The notes beneath the pieces are model-generated. The model saw nothing but the letters and a program-made list of their open reading frames with translations. It was not told the DNA's origin and searched no databases. A stretch of 64,000 nt of DNA from Pedobacter schmidteae (GTDB lineage Bacteria > Bacteroidota > Bacteroidia > Sphingobacteriales > Sphingobacteriaceae). Every line of letters starts with the position of its first letter. Position 1 is the first letter of the stretch. The translations under genes were made by a program, and so were the position numbers. Below are positions 26,662 to 35,847 of this stretch, piece by piece. The stretch lies in NCBI RefSeq assembly GCF_900564155.1, contig NZ_LS999839.1, positions 1,485,097-1,549,096 of the forward strand, in the 5' to 3' direction.

Positions 26662-28128
26662 ATGGAACAACTTTTACTACTTCTCATATTTTTACCATTG
26701 GTTGGCGCCTTGGTTACCGCATTCTCGGGAAATGCAGCAAAACATGTTGCATTGGTCTCGGCAGTTGTCTCTTTAGGCCTGGCCCTGGTTATGGTATGTA
26801 ATTTTATACCAGATGCAAGTACTCAGTTTGTGGTAAACTGTCCCTGGATAAAAGATCTTGGTATTTCTTTTCATGCAGGTATCGACGGGATCAGTATGGT
26901 TACAGTACTGCTTACCAATGTATTGATTCCATTGATTATTCTTTCGGCGTATCAGCATCAATATAAAAGTGCGAATGCTTTTTTCGCATTGATTTTGTTT
27001 ATGCAAAGTGGATTGTTGGTGGTATTTACGGCAATGGATGCATTCCTGTTTTATATTGGATGGGAAGCTGCTTTAATCCCTATTTATTTTATCTGTGCAG
27101 TGTGGGGTGGCAAAGACAGGATCCGTATCAACATGAAGTTTTTTGTGTATACCATTGCAGGATCTTTATTTATGCTGTTGGGGATCATTTATCTTTATCT
27201 GCAGAACCCTGCCAACAATTTTGATATACAGGCATTTTATCAGCTTAATTTGGATGCTACCCAGCAAGCTTGGATTTTCTGGGCCTTCTTTATCGCCTTT
27301 GCGATTAAAATGCCAATATTTCCTTTCCATACCTGGCAGCCTGATACCTATACAGAAGCACCTGCTCCGGGAACGATGTTGCTTTCGGGCATAATGCTAA
27401 AGATGGGTATTTATGGGGTTATCAGGTGGTTATTACCTGTTGTGCCTGCGGGACTTCAGCAATGGGGGCACCTGGCCATAATTTTATCTATCATTGGTGT
27501 GGTGTATGCTTCGTTAATTGCATTTACACAAAAGGATGCCAAACGTTTGGTAGCTTATTCGTCTATTGGGCACGTTGGTTTAATTTCTGCGGGGATCTTT
27601 GCGTTGAATGTACAAGGGATGCAAGGAGCGATGATTCAAATGTTGAGTCATGGTATTAATGTGATTGGTTTATTTTTTGTGTTGGATATTATTGCCAGCA
27701 GAATGCAGACCTATAAAATTGCTGAACTTGGTGGGATTGCCAAACAAGCACCAAAGCTTGCTATTGTATTTCTGATCATTGTTTTGGGAACAGTAGCCTT
27801 ACCTGGTACAAATGGCTTCATTGGTGAGTTTCTTTTATTAATTGGTATCTATCAATATAGTTTGTGGGCCGCAGTATTTGCAGGTTTGACGATTATTTTT
27901 GGTGCGGTATATATGTTCAGAATGTATCAAAACATCATGTTGGGTAAAACCAATGAGCTTACCGCTGGCTTTACAGATATCAAAGGGTCAGAGCAGTTGG
28001 TATTGTATGTGATCTGCGCATTGGTTATTGTATTGGGCGTTTATCCAAAACCAATTTTACAGCTTTCAGAAGCATCAGTACAGCATTTAATAGAACAGGT
28101 AACACAAAAATTAACATCGGTAAACTAA
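26662..28128 (+). CDS. nuoM: NADH-quinone oxidoreductase subunit M
   Basis: A 488-residue antiporter-like proton-pumping subunit. The family pattern is visible: FYIGWEAALIPIYFI with the helix-5 glutamate, FHTWQPDTYTEAPAPGTMLLSGIMLKMG with the conserved lysine, and HVGLISAGIFA. It lies 21 bases after nuoL and 4 bases before nuoN. Confidence 0.96.
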   Translation: MEQLLLLLIFLPLVGALVTAFSGNAAKHVALVSAVVSLGLALVMVCNFIPDASTQFVVNCPWIKDLGISFHAGIDGISMVTVLLTNVLIPLIILSAYQHQYKSANAFFALILFMQSGLLVVFTAMDAFLFYIGWEAALIPIYFICAVWGGKDRIRINMKFFVYTIAGSLFMLLGIIYLYLQNPANNFDIQAFYQLNLDATQQAWIFWAFFIAFAIKMPIFPFHTWQPDTYTEAPAPGTMLLSGIMLKMGIYGVIRWLLPVVPAGLQQWGHLAIILSIIGVVYASLIAFTQKDAKRLVAYSSIGHVGLISAGIFALNVQGMQGAMIQMLSHGINVIGLFFVLDIIASRMQTYKIAELGGIAKQAPKLAIVFLIIVLGTVALPGTNGFIGEFLLLIGIYQYSLWAAVFAGLTIIFGAVYMFRMYQNIMLGKTNELTAGFTDIKGSEQLVLYVICALVIVLGVYPKPILQLSEASVQHLIEQVTQKLTSVN

Positions 28129-28132
28129 GGAA

Positions 28133-29506
28133 ATGAATATCATTATAACAATAACTGTTACAGCTTTAGTGGTGCTTTACGCAGGTTTGTTTAAAGCAAA
28201 AAAAGCGTTACTACCCATTACCTTGATCGGTTTACTCGTTTCATTGGGCTTTGTTGCTTGTGGATGGAATGCGGAACAGGGCTATTACGGGATGATGCGG
28301 ATGGATAATTTTGCATTGGCCTTTACAGGGATAACTGTTTTTGGGACTTTACTTATCTTTTTGCTGACCCAAAATTACTTTGCCGAAAACAGTGAAAATA
28401 TTGCTGAATACTTCACATTGATCCTTTTTGCACTGGCTGGAATAGTAATTATGGTTTCCTATACCAATATGTCGATGTTGTTTATAGGTGTAGAGATTAT
28501 GTCGGTAAGTTTGTATATCCTTGCCGGTATACGAAAAAGCAATTTTGCATCTAATGAGGCCTCCCTAAAGTATTTCCTGATGGGTGCTTTTTCTACAGGT
28601 TTTCTTTTATTCGGTATTACATTGATTTATGGCGCTACAGGATCTTTTGATCTCGGAGTGATCAATCAATACCTGGTTGCCAACTATAAAACGGTATCTC
28701 CAATGTTTTATCCAGGCATTATTTTGCTGATGATCGGCCTCTGTTTCAAAATAGGTGCAGCACCGTTTCATTTCTGGACACCGGATGTGTATGAAGGTGC
28801 GCCAACATTGATCACCACATTTATGTCCACCATTGTTAAAACTGCTGGATTTGCCGCTTTCCTTAGGTTATTTGCAGACGCTTTTGCGCCTTTGCACGAT
28901 TTTTGGATGCTACCGATGATGGGTATTGTATGCTTAACATTGCTGATTGGAAATGTGACGGCATTATTTCAAAAGAACTTTAAGCGGATGCTGGCTTATT
29001 CCAGTATTTCGCATGCCGGATATCTGTTGTTTTCGTTGATCACACTGACCGCCAATTCAGCAAGCAATGTATTGGTATATGCAGCGGCTTATACCTTTGC
29101 TACCATTATTGCCTTTGCGGTTTTAATTCTGGTGAAACAAAAAACCGGTAACGATCATTTCGACAGCTTTAATGGCTTGGCTAAACGTAATCCTTTTGTT
29201 GCATTTGTACTTACAATTGCGATGCTTTCGCTGGCAGGGATACCGCTTACCGCAGGCTTTATCGGGAAATACCTGATGTTTGTAAATGTGATGACGGCTT
29301 ACCAGACTTATCTGGTTGCTTTTGCCATTTTAAATGCACTGGTTGGCTTTTATTATTATTTTAGAGTGATTGTCGCAATGTACTTTAAAGAAGGCAAAGA
29401 GACCGATTTGCAAATGCCCGTTCAGTACCAGTTGGTGTTTGTTTTTTCGGCCTTGATAACGATCTTCCTGGGGGTATATCCGTCGGTAATTTTAAATTTG
29501 ATATAG
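28133..29506 (+). CDS. nuoN: NADH-quinone oxidoreductase subunit N
   Basis: A 457-residue antiporter-like subunit, the last gene of the complete 14-gene nuo set. Visible motifs are FIGVEIMSVSLYILAG with the helix glutamate, APFHFWTPDVYEGAPTLITTF with the proton-channel histidines, and YSSISHAGYLLFS. It is followed by a palindrome at 29513 and the DedA gene. Confidence 0.96.
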   Translation: MNIIITITVTALVVLYAGLFKAKKALLPITLIGLLVSLGFVACGWNAEQGYYGMMRMDNFALAFTGITVFGTLLIFLLTQNYFAENSENIAEYFTLILFALAGIVIMVSYTNMSMLFIGVEIMSVSLYILAGIRKSNFASNEASLKYFLMGAFSTGFLLFGITLIYGATGSFDLGVINQYLVANYKTVSPMFYPGIILLMIGLCFKIGAAPFHFWTPDVYEGAPTLITTFMSTIVKTAGFAAFLRLFADAFAPLHDFWMLPMMGIVCLTLLIGNVTALFQKNFKRMLAYSSISHAGYLLFSLITLTANSASNVLVYAAAYTFATIIAFAVLILVKQKTGNDHFDSFNGLAKRNPFVAFVLTIAMLSLAGIPLTAGFIGKYLMFVNVMTAYQTYLVAFAILNALVGFYYYFRVIVAMYFKEGKETDLQMPVQYQLVFVFSALITIFLGVYPSVILNLI

Positions 29507-29512
29507 GCACAT

Positions 29513-29532
29513 CTACAGATAATTATTTGTAG
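29513..29532. promoter_or_regulatory. 20-bp near-perfect palindrome after nuoN
   Basis: CTACAGATAATTATTTGTAG is symmetric except for one base pair. It lies 7 bases after nuoN and 20 before the DedA start. It may be an operator for the next operon or, with the TTTT that follows, a weak terminator. Confidence 0.4.
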
Positions 29533-29551
29533 TTTTACGAATAATTAAAAT

Positions 29552-30214
29552 ATGCACGATTTCTGGAACTCATTACAGCACTTCATTGATCCCGAAAAAT
29601 TACTTAAAGAAGGTGGTTTTTACGTTGTAATGTTCGTGATATTTGCCGAAACAGGTTTGTTTTTTGGCTTTTTTCTGCCTGGAGATTATCTGTTGTTTTT
29701 GGCAGGAATGTTTGTTGCCACCGGCAAATTAGATGTCAACATCTATGTCCTTATTTTTGGCCTGATTGTATCTGCTGTTTCGGGTAATTTTGTGGGCTAT
29801 TGGTTTGGACGTAAGACGGGCCCCGTGCTCTATCATCGGAAAGAGTCTTTTTTCTTTAAAAAACGTTACTTAAAAGCTGCCGAAGAATATTACCACAAAC
29901 AAGGTGCTTTTGCATTGATTATGGGAAGATTTGTTCCTATTGTAAGGACATTTGCACCGATTTTTGCGGGAGTAGTAAAACTTGATTTTAAAAAATTTGC
30001 GTTATATAACATAAGTGGTGCTTTAATTTGGATAGCATCCTTAACTTTGTTGGGTTATTTTCTGGGCAAAAGATTTGAAAAGGAGATTAACGATTATTTA
30101 TTATATATAATTATAGGCTTCATTGTTATCGCCGCGATCCCGTTAATCGTCGCTTTTGTGAAAAAGAGAGTGGTTAAAGATGACAATGATAAATTATCAA
30201 ACACTGAACAATAA
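29552..30214 (+). CDS. DedA-family membrane protein
   Basis: A 220-residue inner-membrane protein of the DedA (SNARE-associated/VTT) family, thought to act as a lipid flippase or transporter and needed for envelope homeostasis. The motifs are [18 protein letters not shown] with the conserved acidic residue, and [17 protein letters not shown] with the essential arginines. Four or more hydrophobic segments are present. It starts a compact operon running to the biotin carrier gene at 33951, with gaps under 12 bases and some overlaps. Confidence 0.9.
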   Translation: MHDFWNSLQHFIDPEKLLKEGGFYVVMFVIFAETGLFFGFFLPGDYLLFLAGMFVATGKLDVNIYVLIFGLIVSAVSGNFVGYWFGRKTGPVLYHRKESFFFKKRYLKAAEEYYHKQGAFALIMGRFVPIVRTFAPIFAGVVKLDFKKFALYNISGALIWIASLTLLGYFLGKRFEKEINDYLLYIIIGFIVIAAIPLIVAFVKKRVVKDDNDKLSNTEQ

Positions 30215-30216
30215 AA

Positions 30217-30768
30217 ATGAGTAAAGACGACCATCACCCGTGGCATAGTGTATCTCCAGGCGACAATGTGCCGGAGATTGTGAATGCGATTATTGAAATT
30301 CCTAAAGGATCAAAAGCAAAATACGAAATTGATAAAGATTCAAATCTGATTAAGTTAGACCGCGTACTATTTTCTTCAGTAATGTATCCGGCAAATTATG
30401 GCTTTATCCCGCAAACTTATTGCGATGATAATGACCCGCTGGATATTTTGGTATTGTGTTCTGTGGATGTTTATCCTATGACCATTATTGAAGCTAAAGT
30501 AATTGGTGTAATGCATATGGTTGATAATGGCGAACAGGATGATAAGATCATCGCTGTGGCTAAAAACGATATGTCGGTAAACTATATTAATGATTTGGCC
30601 GAACTGCCTCCACATACCATGAAAGAAATTGTGAAGTTTTTTCAGGATTACAAGGCATTAGAAGAAAAAAAGGTAACCATTGAACATTTACTTGGTGTAC
30701 GTTACGCGCATAAAGTGATACAAGAGAGCATAGAGCTTTACGACAAGAAGTTTAGAAATAAATCTTAA
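30217..30768 (+). CDS. ppa: Inorganic pyrophosphatase
   Basis: A 183-residue family I soluble pyrophosphatase that hydrolyses diphosphate to two phosphates and pulls biosynthetic reactions forward. The signature [10 protein letters not shown] (about 73-82) supplies the metal-binding aspartates. KYEID and [11 protein letters not shown] are the expected flanking motifs. It starts 2 bases after dedA and the next start codon follows its stop directly. Confidence 0.96.
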   Translation: MSKDDHHPWHSVSPGDNVPEIVNAIIEIPKGSKAKYEIDKDSNLIKLDRVLFSSVMYPANYGFIPQTYCDDNDPLDILVLCSVDVYPMTIIEAKVIGVMHMVDNGEQDDKIIAVAKNDMSVNYINDLAELPPHTMKEIVKFFQDYKALEEKKVTIEHLLGVRYAHKVIQESIELYDKKFRNKS

Positions 30769-32085
30769 ATGGAAGCATTTAAAATATTTTTTACCTTTTT
30801 CCTGGTAGCCCTTAATGGCTTTTTCGTTGCGGCAGAGTTTGCAATTGTAAAGGTGAGGGCTTCCCAGATTGAGATAAAAGCTAAATCTGGTAGCCGTGTT
30901 GCAAATATTGCAAAGCACATTACACAGCATTTGGATGGATATCTTGCCGCAACGCAGCTGGGAATTACCCTGGCCTCTTTGGGCCTGGGTTGGGTTGGTG
31001 AGTCGGTAATGCACAGTATTGTGCACGACCTGCTGATTAACTTTTCCCTTTCTGAGGTATATATCACGTCTATTTCTACCGGAATAGCCTTCATGTTTAT
31101 CACGGTAATGCATATTGTATTTGGAGAACTGGCACCAAAATCGGTTGCGATCCAAAGACCTGTAGCCACTACCTTGTTTATTGCTTTGCCGCTTCAGGCT
31201 TTTTACTGGTTGTTTAGACCATTTATATGGATATTGAACGGCTTTGCAAATGTAGTTCTTAAAATATTCGGTATATCGAATGTTGGTGGCCATGATGCTG
31301 TTCACAGTACTGAAGAGCTACATTACTTGTTGGACCAGGGAAAAGAAAGTGGTGCATTAGACACAAATGAACATGAGCTGATTAAAAACGTTTTTGATTT
31401 TAATGAGCGCGTGGTAAAAAATATTATGGTTCCCCGCACCAAAATTTCGGGTGTAGAACTATCGACCCCAAAAGCGGAAGTTGTTGAAAAAATCATATCG
31501 GAAGGATATTCGCGCCTGCCCGTATACGATGATATTATTGATAAGATCATTGGTATTGTGCATGCAAAGGACATCCTTCCTTTACTAGCCGATAATAAAG
31601 ACTGGACTTTAAGCGACATCATCAGAAAGCCTTATTTTGTCCCTGAAACTAAAAAGATAAATGACCTGTTGAGCGAGCTTCAGCAAAAGCGTATCCAGAT
31701 TGCTATTGTAATTGATGAATTTGGCGGAACTGCCGGTATGGTTACATTAGAGGATATTGTTGAGGAGATTGTTGGCGAAATTCAGGATGAGTATGATGAG
31801 GAAAAACCTACTGTAGAAAAGATTTCAGATACAGAGTTTATCATTAATGCTTATGCCACAGTTTACGATGTAAATGAACACCTACCTCATGACCTGCCGG
31901 AAGATGAAGATTTTGATACAGTAGGAGGATTGGTTTCACATGCCTTTGGTAAAATCCCTGAGGTAGGCGATAGTGAAGAGTGCTATGGCTATCTATTTAC
32001 AATTTTGAAAAAAACGGAACAGAATATAGAGACCATAAAGCTGGAACTGGTGATCAATAAAAGTGACGCCATAGATTTACACTAA
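30769..32085 (+). CDS. CNNM/CorC-type membrane protein with CBS domains
   Basis: A 438-residue protein in the hemolysin-related CNNM family. An N-terminal membrane domain with about four helices (GFFVAAEFAIVKVR near residue 15) precedes two CBS domains (about 210-330, with NIMVPRTKI and IVIDEFGGTAGMVTLEDIVEEIVG) and a CorC_HlyC domain at the C-terminus. Relatives take part in magnesium or cobalt export or sensing. The label hemolysin is historical. It is embedded in the dedA-ppa-rsmE operon. Confidence 0.9.
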   Translation: MEAFKIFFTFFLVALNGFFVAAEFAIVKVRASQIEIKAKSGSRVANIAKHITQHLDGYLAATQLGITLASLGLGWVGESVMHSIVHDLLINFSLSEVYITSISTGIAFMFITVMHIVFGELAPKSVAIQRPVATTLFIALPLQAFYWLFRPFIWILNGFANVVLKIFGISNVGGHDAVHSTEELHYLLDQGKESGALDTNEHELIKNVFDFNERVVKNIMVPRTKISGVELSTPKAEVVEKIISEGYSRLPVYDDIIDKIIGIVHAKDILPLLADNKDWTLSDIIRKPYFVPETKKINDLLSELQQKRIQIAIVIDEFGGTAGMVTLEDIVEEIVGEIQDEYDEEKPTVEKISDTEFIINAYATVYDVNEHLPHDLPEDEDFDTVGGLVSHAFGKIPEVGDSEECYGYLFTILKKTEQNIETIKLELVINKSDAIDLH

Positions 32086-32096
32086 AATCAACAACA

Positions 32097-32801
32097 ATGC
32101 ATGTTTTTTATACTCCGGATATCAACGCTAATGCGTATGTTTTAAATGAGGAAGAAAGCAGGCATTGTACAAAAGTCTTGCGCCTGGGTACAGGCAGTCT
32201 GGTTTATCTGATTGATGGAGTCGGCGGACTGTATAAAGCTGAAATTACTGCTGAACATAAGAAACATGTTCATCTTAATGTAATAGACGTTCAACGTGAA
32301 TATGGCAAACGCCAACATCATCTCCACATTGCTATTGCACCTACAAAGAATATAGATCGCCTGGAGTGGTTCCTGGAAAAGGCTACTGAAATTGGGATTG
32401 AAGAAATCACTCCGATTATATGCGACCGGTCGGAACGGAGAGTAGTTAAGGAAGACCGCCTTTATAAAGTCATTACCTCGGCGGTGAAGCAGTCTCTTCA
32501 GGCCTATCATCCAATATTAAATCCCCAGACTACTTTGTCGGCTTTTTTGAAACAGGCCAACAGTTCGGAAAAAATGATTGCGCATTGTGTAGATAATGAG
32601 CCGCGACAGTTTATTTCGGAAGTGAGCAGGCCAGGACAAACTTATACCATTCTTATTGGGCCGGAGGGTGACTTTACAACCGCCGAAATTGAATTGGCTT
32701 TGCAAAATGGTTATAAACCTTTAACTTTAGGTGATACACGACTAAGAACAGAAACGGCCGCCCTGGCAGCATGTTTTGAGGTGAATTACTTAAATAGATG
32801 A
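32097..32801 (+). CDS. rsmE: 16S rRNA (uracil-1498-N3)-methyltransferase
   Basis: A 234-residue SPOUT-fold methyltransferase that methylates U1498 of 16S rRNA using SAM. The trefoil-knot motifs are present: IGPEGDF (about 185-191) and LGDTRLRTETAALAA near the C-terminus. An N-terminal PUA-like domain covers about residues 1-70. Its TGA stop overlaps the DUF4159 start codon (ATGA). Confidence 0.95.
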   Translation: MHVFYTPDINANAYVLNEEESRHCTKVLRLGTGSLVYLIDGVGGLYKAEITAEHKKHVHLNVIDVQREYGKRQHHLHIAIAPTKNIDRLEWFLEKATEIGIEEITPIICDRSERRVVKEDRLYKVITSAVKQSLQAYHPILNPQTTLSAFLKQANSSEKMIAHCVDNEPRQFISEVSRPGQTYTILIGPEGDFTTAEIELALQNGYKPLTLGDTRLRTETAALAACFEVNYLNR

Positions 32802-33451
32802 GGATAAAGCTTTTTCTTTTTTTTCTGGTAATACTAAGCAGTAGTTTTTCCGTGCCTACCTATAAGATGGCAAAGCTAAAGTATAACGGAGGTGGCGATT
32901 GGTATGCTAACCGCACAGCACTCCCAAATCTCATATCATTTTGTAACAACAACCTCAAAACTAATTTTGCTCCGCAGGAATCTATTGTCGAAGTAGGTAG
33001 CGCAGATATTTTTAATTATCCTTTTGTTTATCTAACGGGGCACGGAAATGTGGTTTTCAGCGATGCAGAAGCTAAAAACCTGCGTAAGTATTTAACAGGG
33101 GGCGGTTTTTTGCATATTGACGATAATTATGGACTGGATAAGTTTATCCGTACTGAAATGAAAAAGGTATTTCCTGAACTGACATTTGTTGAGTTGCCTT
33201 CAAATCATCGTATCTATAACCAAAAATTTAAATTTCCTAACGGATTACCAAAAATACATGAACATGATGGCAAGCCAGCTAAGGGTTACGCTTTAATGTT
33301 GCAGGGACGAATGGTATGTTTTTATACGTTTGAGTGCGATCTGGGGAATGGATGGGAGGATTTTGGTACTTACCCTGAAGATAGTCAGGAAAAGCGTAAC
33401 AGCGCATTAAAAATGGGCGCTAATTTGATTCAATATGTATTAACACAATAA
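32798..33451 (+). CDS. DUF4159 protein, exported
   Basis: A 217-residue protein with an N-terminal signal-like sequence (about 1-18) and a DUF4159 domain. The family shows a ThuA/glutamine-amidotransferase-like fold. Here it has the segments FVYLTGHGNVVFSDAEAKNL and GGGFLHIDDNYGLD, followed by FPELTFVELPSNHRIY. The function is unknown. In this phylum it is often linked to rsmE, as here, by an overlapping stop/start. Confidence 0.85.
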   Translation: MRIKLFLFFLVILSSSFSVPTYKMAKLKYNGGGDWYANRTALPNLISFCNNNLKTNFAPQESIVEVGSADIFNYPFVYLTGHGNVVFSDAEAKNLRKYLTGGGFLHIDDNYGLDKFIRTEMKKVFPELTFVELPSNHRIYNQKFKFPNGLPKIHEHDGKPAKGYALMLQGRMVCFYTFECDLGNGWEDFGTYPEDSQEKRNSALKMGANLIQYVLTQ

Positions 33452-33453
33452 GT

Positions 33454-33951
33454 ATGAATGTAAAAGTGAATGATAGCTATAGCTTTGAAGTTGAAGCCGA
33501 ACAACAGGTGTTTAAAGTAGATGGTGCGGAATTAAAAATTGATCTGGCTGCTGCTTCAGCTGGACATGCACACATCATTTACCAGCATAAATCTTATAAG
33601 CTGGAATTGGTTTCTGAAGATAAAAGTGAAAAAACCAGTGTGATTAAGGTAAACGGGACGCTTTACAATGTGGCTATTGAAGATCAATACGATCTTTTGC
33701 TGAAACAGCTGGGATTTGATCATGCAAAGGGCAACAAGATGCAGGAGATTAAAGCGCCGATGCCCGGTTTGGTATTGAACATCATGGTTGAGATTGGACA
33801 AGAGGTAAACAAAGGAGATAATCTGTTGGTACTTGAAGCCATGAAAATGGAGAATATCATTAAGTCGCCAAGTAACGGAACAGTTAAAAAGATTTTGATG
33901 AATAAGGGAGATAAGGTGGAAAAGAACCAGATCCTGATTCAGTTTTCATAG
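33454..33951 (+). CDS. Biotin carboxyl carrier-type protein
   Basis: A 165-residue protein with a C-terminal biotinyl domain (about 95-165). The EAMKMEN motif holds the lysine that would be biotinylated, and the preceding IKAPMPGLV is typical of acyl-CoA carboxylase carriers. The N-terminal half is a small beta domain, as in carriers of propionyl-CoA or methylcrotonyl-CoA type enzymes. No carboxylase subunits are adjacent, so its partner enzyme must be elsewhere. It is the last gene of the operon before the terminator at 33976. Confidence 0.88.
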   Translation: MNVKVNDSYSFEVEAEQQVFKVDGAELKIDLAAASAGHAHIIYQHKSYKLELVSEDKSEKTSVIKVNGTLYNVAIEDQYDLLLKQLGFDHAKGNKMQEIKAPMPGLVLNIMVEIGQEVNKGDNLLVLEAMKMENIIKSPSNGTVKKILMNKGDKVEKNQILIQFS

Positions 33952-33975
33952 CCGACAGTATAGCGTAGTCATAAA

Positions 33976-34010
33976 AAAGCCCTCAAAAGTATTATACTTT
34001 TGGGGGCTTT
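33976..34010. terminator. Bidirectional terminator between operon end and gldJ
   Basis: A 16-bp stem (AAAGCCCTCAAAAGTA with TACTTTTGGGGGCTTT, one G-T pair) around a 3-base loop lies between convergent genes, with A and T tracts on the two sides. Confidence 0.9.
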
Positions 34011-34034
34011 GTATTTTGTCCTTATTTGTTCTTT

Positions 34035-35621
34035 TTATCTTCCGCGGAATGATTTTGAAGCTCTGTTTTTAAACTGAGGTTTTCCATTTGGCCTGATTTC
34101 CGGAGCCCCCTGCATATCCATGGCACAACGGAAACCGATATCAGCAGAAGATTCATCCTGTTGCATAAACCTTCTGGTAGCCGGATTCAACCAAAGGGCC
34201 TGATCATTCCATGAACCACCCTTGTATACTCTTGATTTATCATTAACCAAGGTGATTTCTCCATAAAGTTCACTTTGTGGATCGCGGAAGCCTCTTTGAT
34301 CGGCATAAGTGTTTTTCAGAGAATCAGCAGGTTTTGTTGCTGCAGCCTGTTTCTCGGCCCAGGTCTGTTTCTTGGCATAAAGTGCCTCTGTCATTACAGG
34401 CCTGTTATATTTGTCAACGGCAATTTTTCCGGTAGTTGGGTCGGATACTTTCTTATCGAGATAAAGGTTTCCCCTGAATGGATTGAAAGCATCTGCAGCT
34501 TCGAAAGTACCAGAGCGGTATACATCCCGAACCCATTCATTTACGTTTCCGGCCATGTTATAAAGTCCAAAATCGTTTGGCGTGTACGATCTTACAGCTA
34601 CAGTTATACCACCTTTATCATTTAATGAACCACCAACACCCATATAATCTCCTTTGGTTCTCTTAAAGTTGGCTAAAATTAAGCCCCTGGTACTTTTCTT
34701 TGCCGAGCTTAAGCCCAAACCACTCCATGGATAAATTTTATTGTCGTTGATGTTTTCATATTGGGTATTGCCAATGAGGCCCAATGCTGCATATTCCCAT
34801 TCAGTTTCACTTGGTAAACGGTATGCCGATTTTAAAATACCGTCTTCCAATCTCACACTCCTGGTAGCTGCATTTTTGCCGGTACCCGTTCCTGCGGCGG
34901 CTGGGTTTAAATCCTTCATCGCACGTTTACCTTTATCGTCAATCTGATTATTTAAGTATGTTCCGGTACTAAAGGGACCTGCTGATTTTGCTGCACTGGC
35001 TGATGCATTGGCATTGGCATTTCCACGTCCGGTACCATTCAGATCTTTAAAGCTGGTCATGTAGCCACGCTCGCGCAGCAACAATTCGTTAACCCTGTCT
35101 GTTCTCCATTCACAATAGCGTTCTGCCTGCTCCCAGGTTACGCCTACTACCGGATAATCCTGATAAGCAGGATGTCTTAAATAATTATCTACATAAGGCT
35201 CATTATAAGATAAGGGACGACGCCAAACCAAGGTGTCGGGTAATTCGTTATAATAATATTCGTAATCTTTCGGGAAATTGGTCCGGATCCAGTTCAGGTA
35301 CTCCAACCAGTTGGTGTTCGACACTTCAGTTTCATCCATATAAAAGGAGTTCACTGTAATTTCTCTTTTGTGATTATAATTGCCCAGTTCCTGACCGGGT
35401 ACATTAATGGCACTACCACCCACCACAAAGGCACCACCTTCAATTTCTACTAATCCGGGGCCAGGTCCTCTTTTGTACCTGTTATTTACAGTAAAACCAC
35501 CATATTCCTGTTTGTTGTAGGCCATTCCCGTTTTATCTGAGGATCCTGATTTAGATTTACAGGAAACAAAGGCGGCTACAGCCATAAGGGAAATGATTGA
35601 ATATAAGGATGTTTTTTTCAT
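34035..35621 (-). CDS. gldJ: GldJ-type gliding/secretion lipoprotein with FGE-sulfatase fold
   Basis: A 528-residue lipoprotein (lipobox AFVSC, cysteine 21) with a formylglycine-generating-enzyme/SUMF1 domain from about residue 55. Family features are VEIEGGAFVVGG, MDETEVSNTNWLEYLNW, VTWEQAERYCEW and a C-terminal SADIGFRCAMD. In flavobacteria GldJ is needed for gliding and type IX secretion and lies next to porV, as it does here in divergent orientation. Residues 195-255 form a low-complexity insertion rich in Asn, Ala and Gly within the fold. Enzymatic activity is unlikely, and a structural role is expected. Confidence 0.85.
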   Translation of the reverse strand: MKKTSLYSIISLMAVAAFVSCKSKSGSSDKTGMAYNKQEYGGFTVNNRYKRGPGPGLVEIEGGAFVVGGSAINVPGQELGNYNHKREITVNSFYMDETEVSNTNWLEYLNWIRTNFPKDYEYYYNELPDTLVWRRPLSYNEPYVDNYLRHPAYQDYPVVGVTWEQAERYCEWRTDRVNELLLRERGYMTSFKDLNGTGRGNANANASASAAKSAGPFSTGTYLNNQIDDKGKRAMKDLNPAAAGTGTGKNAATRSVRLEDGILKSAYRLPSETEWEYAALGLIGNTQYENINDNKIYPWSGLGLSSAKKSTRGLILANFKRTKGDYMGVGGSLNDKGGITVAVRSYTPNDFGLYNMAGNVNEWVRDVYRSGTFEAADAFNPFRGNLYLDKKVSDPTTGKIAVDKYNRPVMTEALYAKKQTWAEKQAAATKPADSLKNTYADQRGFRDPQSELYGEITLVNDKSRVYKGGSWNDQALWLNPATRRFMQQDESSADIGFRCAMDMQGAPEIRPNGKPQFKNRASKSFRGR

Positions 35622-35847
35622 TTAAATAGGGTATATATCTATCTTCAAGCGTTTTTAAGGAGTGTAAATGCCCTTTAACACTACTAAGAGTTAAAATTAC
35701 GTAAAAAAAGGTTTATGCTCCAAGAACATAATTAATAAAGTTAAAATAAGCGCTCAATTTAAAACTGTGGGTTAACGACAGAATACTTTGAAATTAATAA
35801 ACGCTATGTTAACTTGCGTTCAGTAATTGTTAAATTATTTAGAATTG

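Noticed and set aside
34035..35621. Active formylglycine-generating enzyme or sulfatase-modifying factor
   Set aside because: The lipoprotein signal, the GldJ-like N-terminal domain and the porV neighbour fit GldJ better; no sulfatase gene is nearby.
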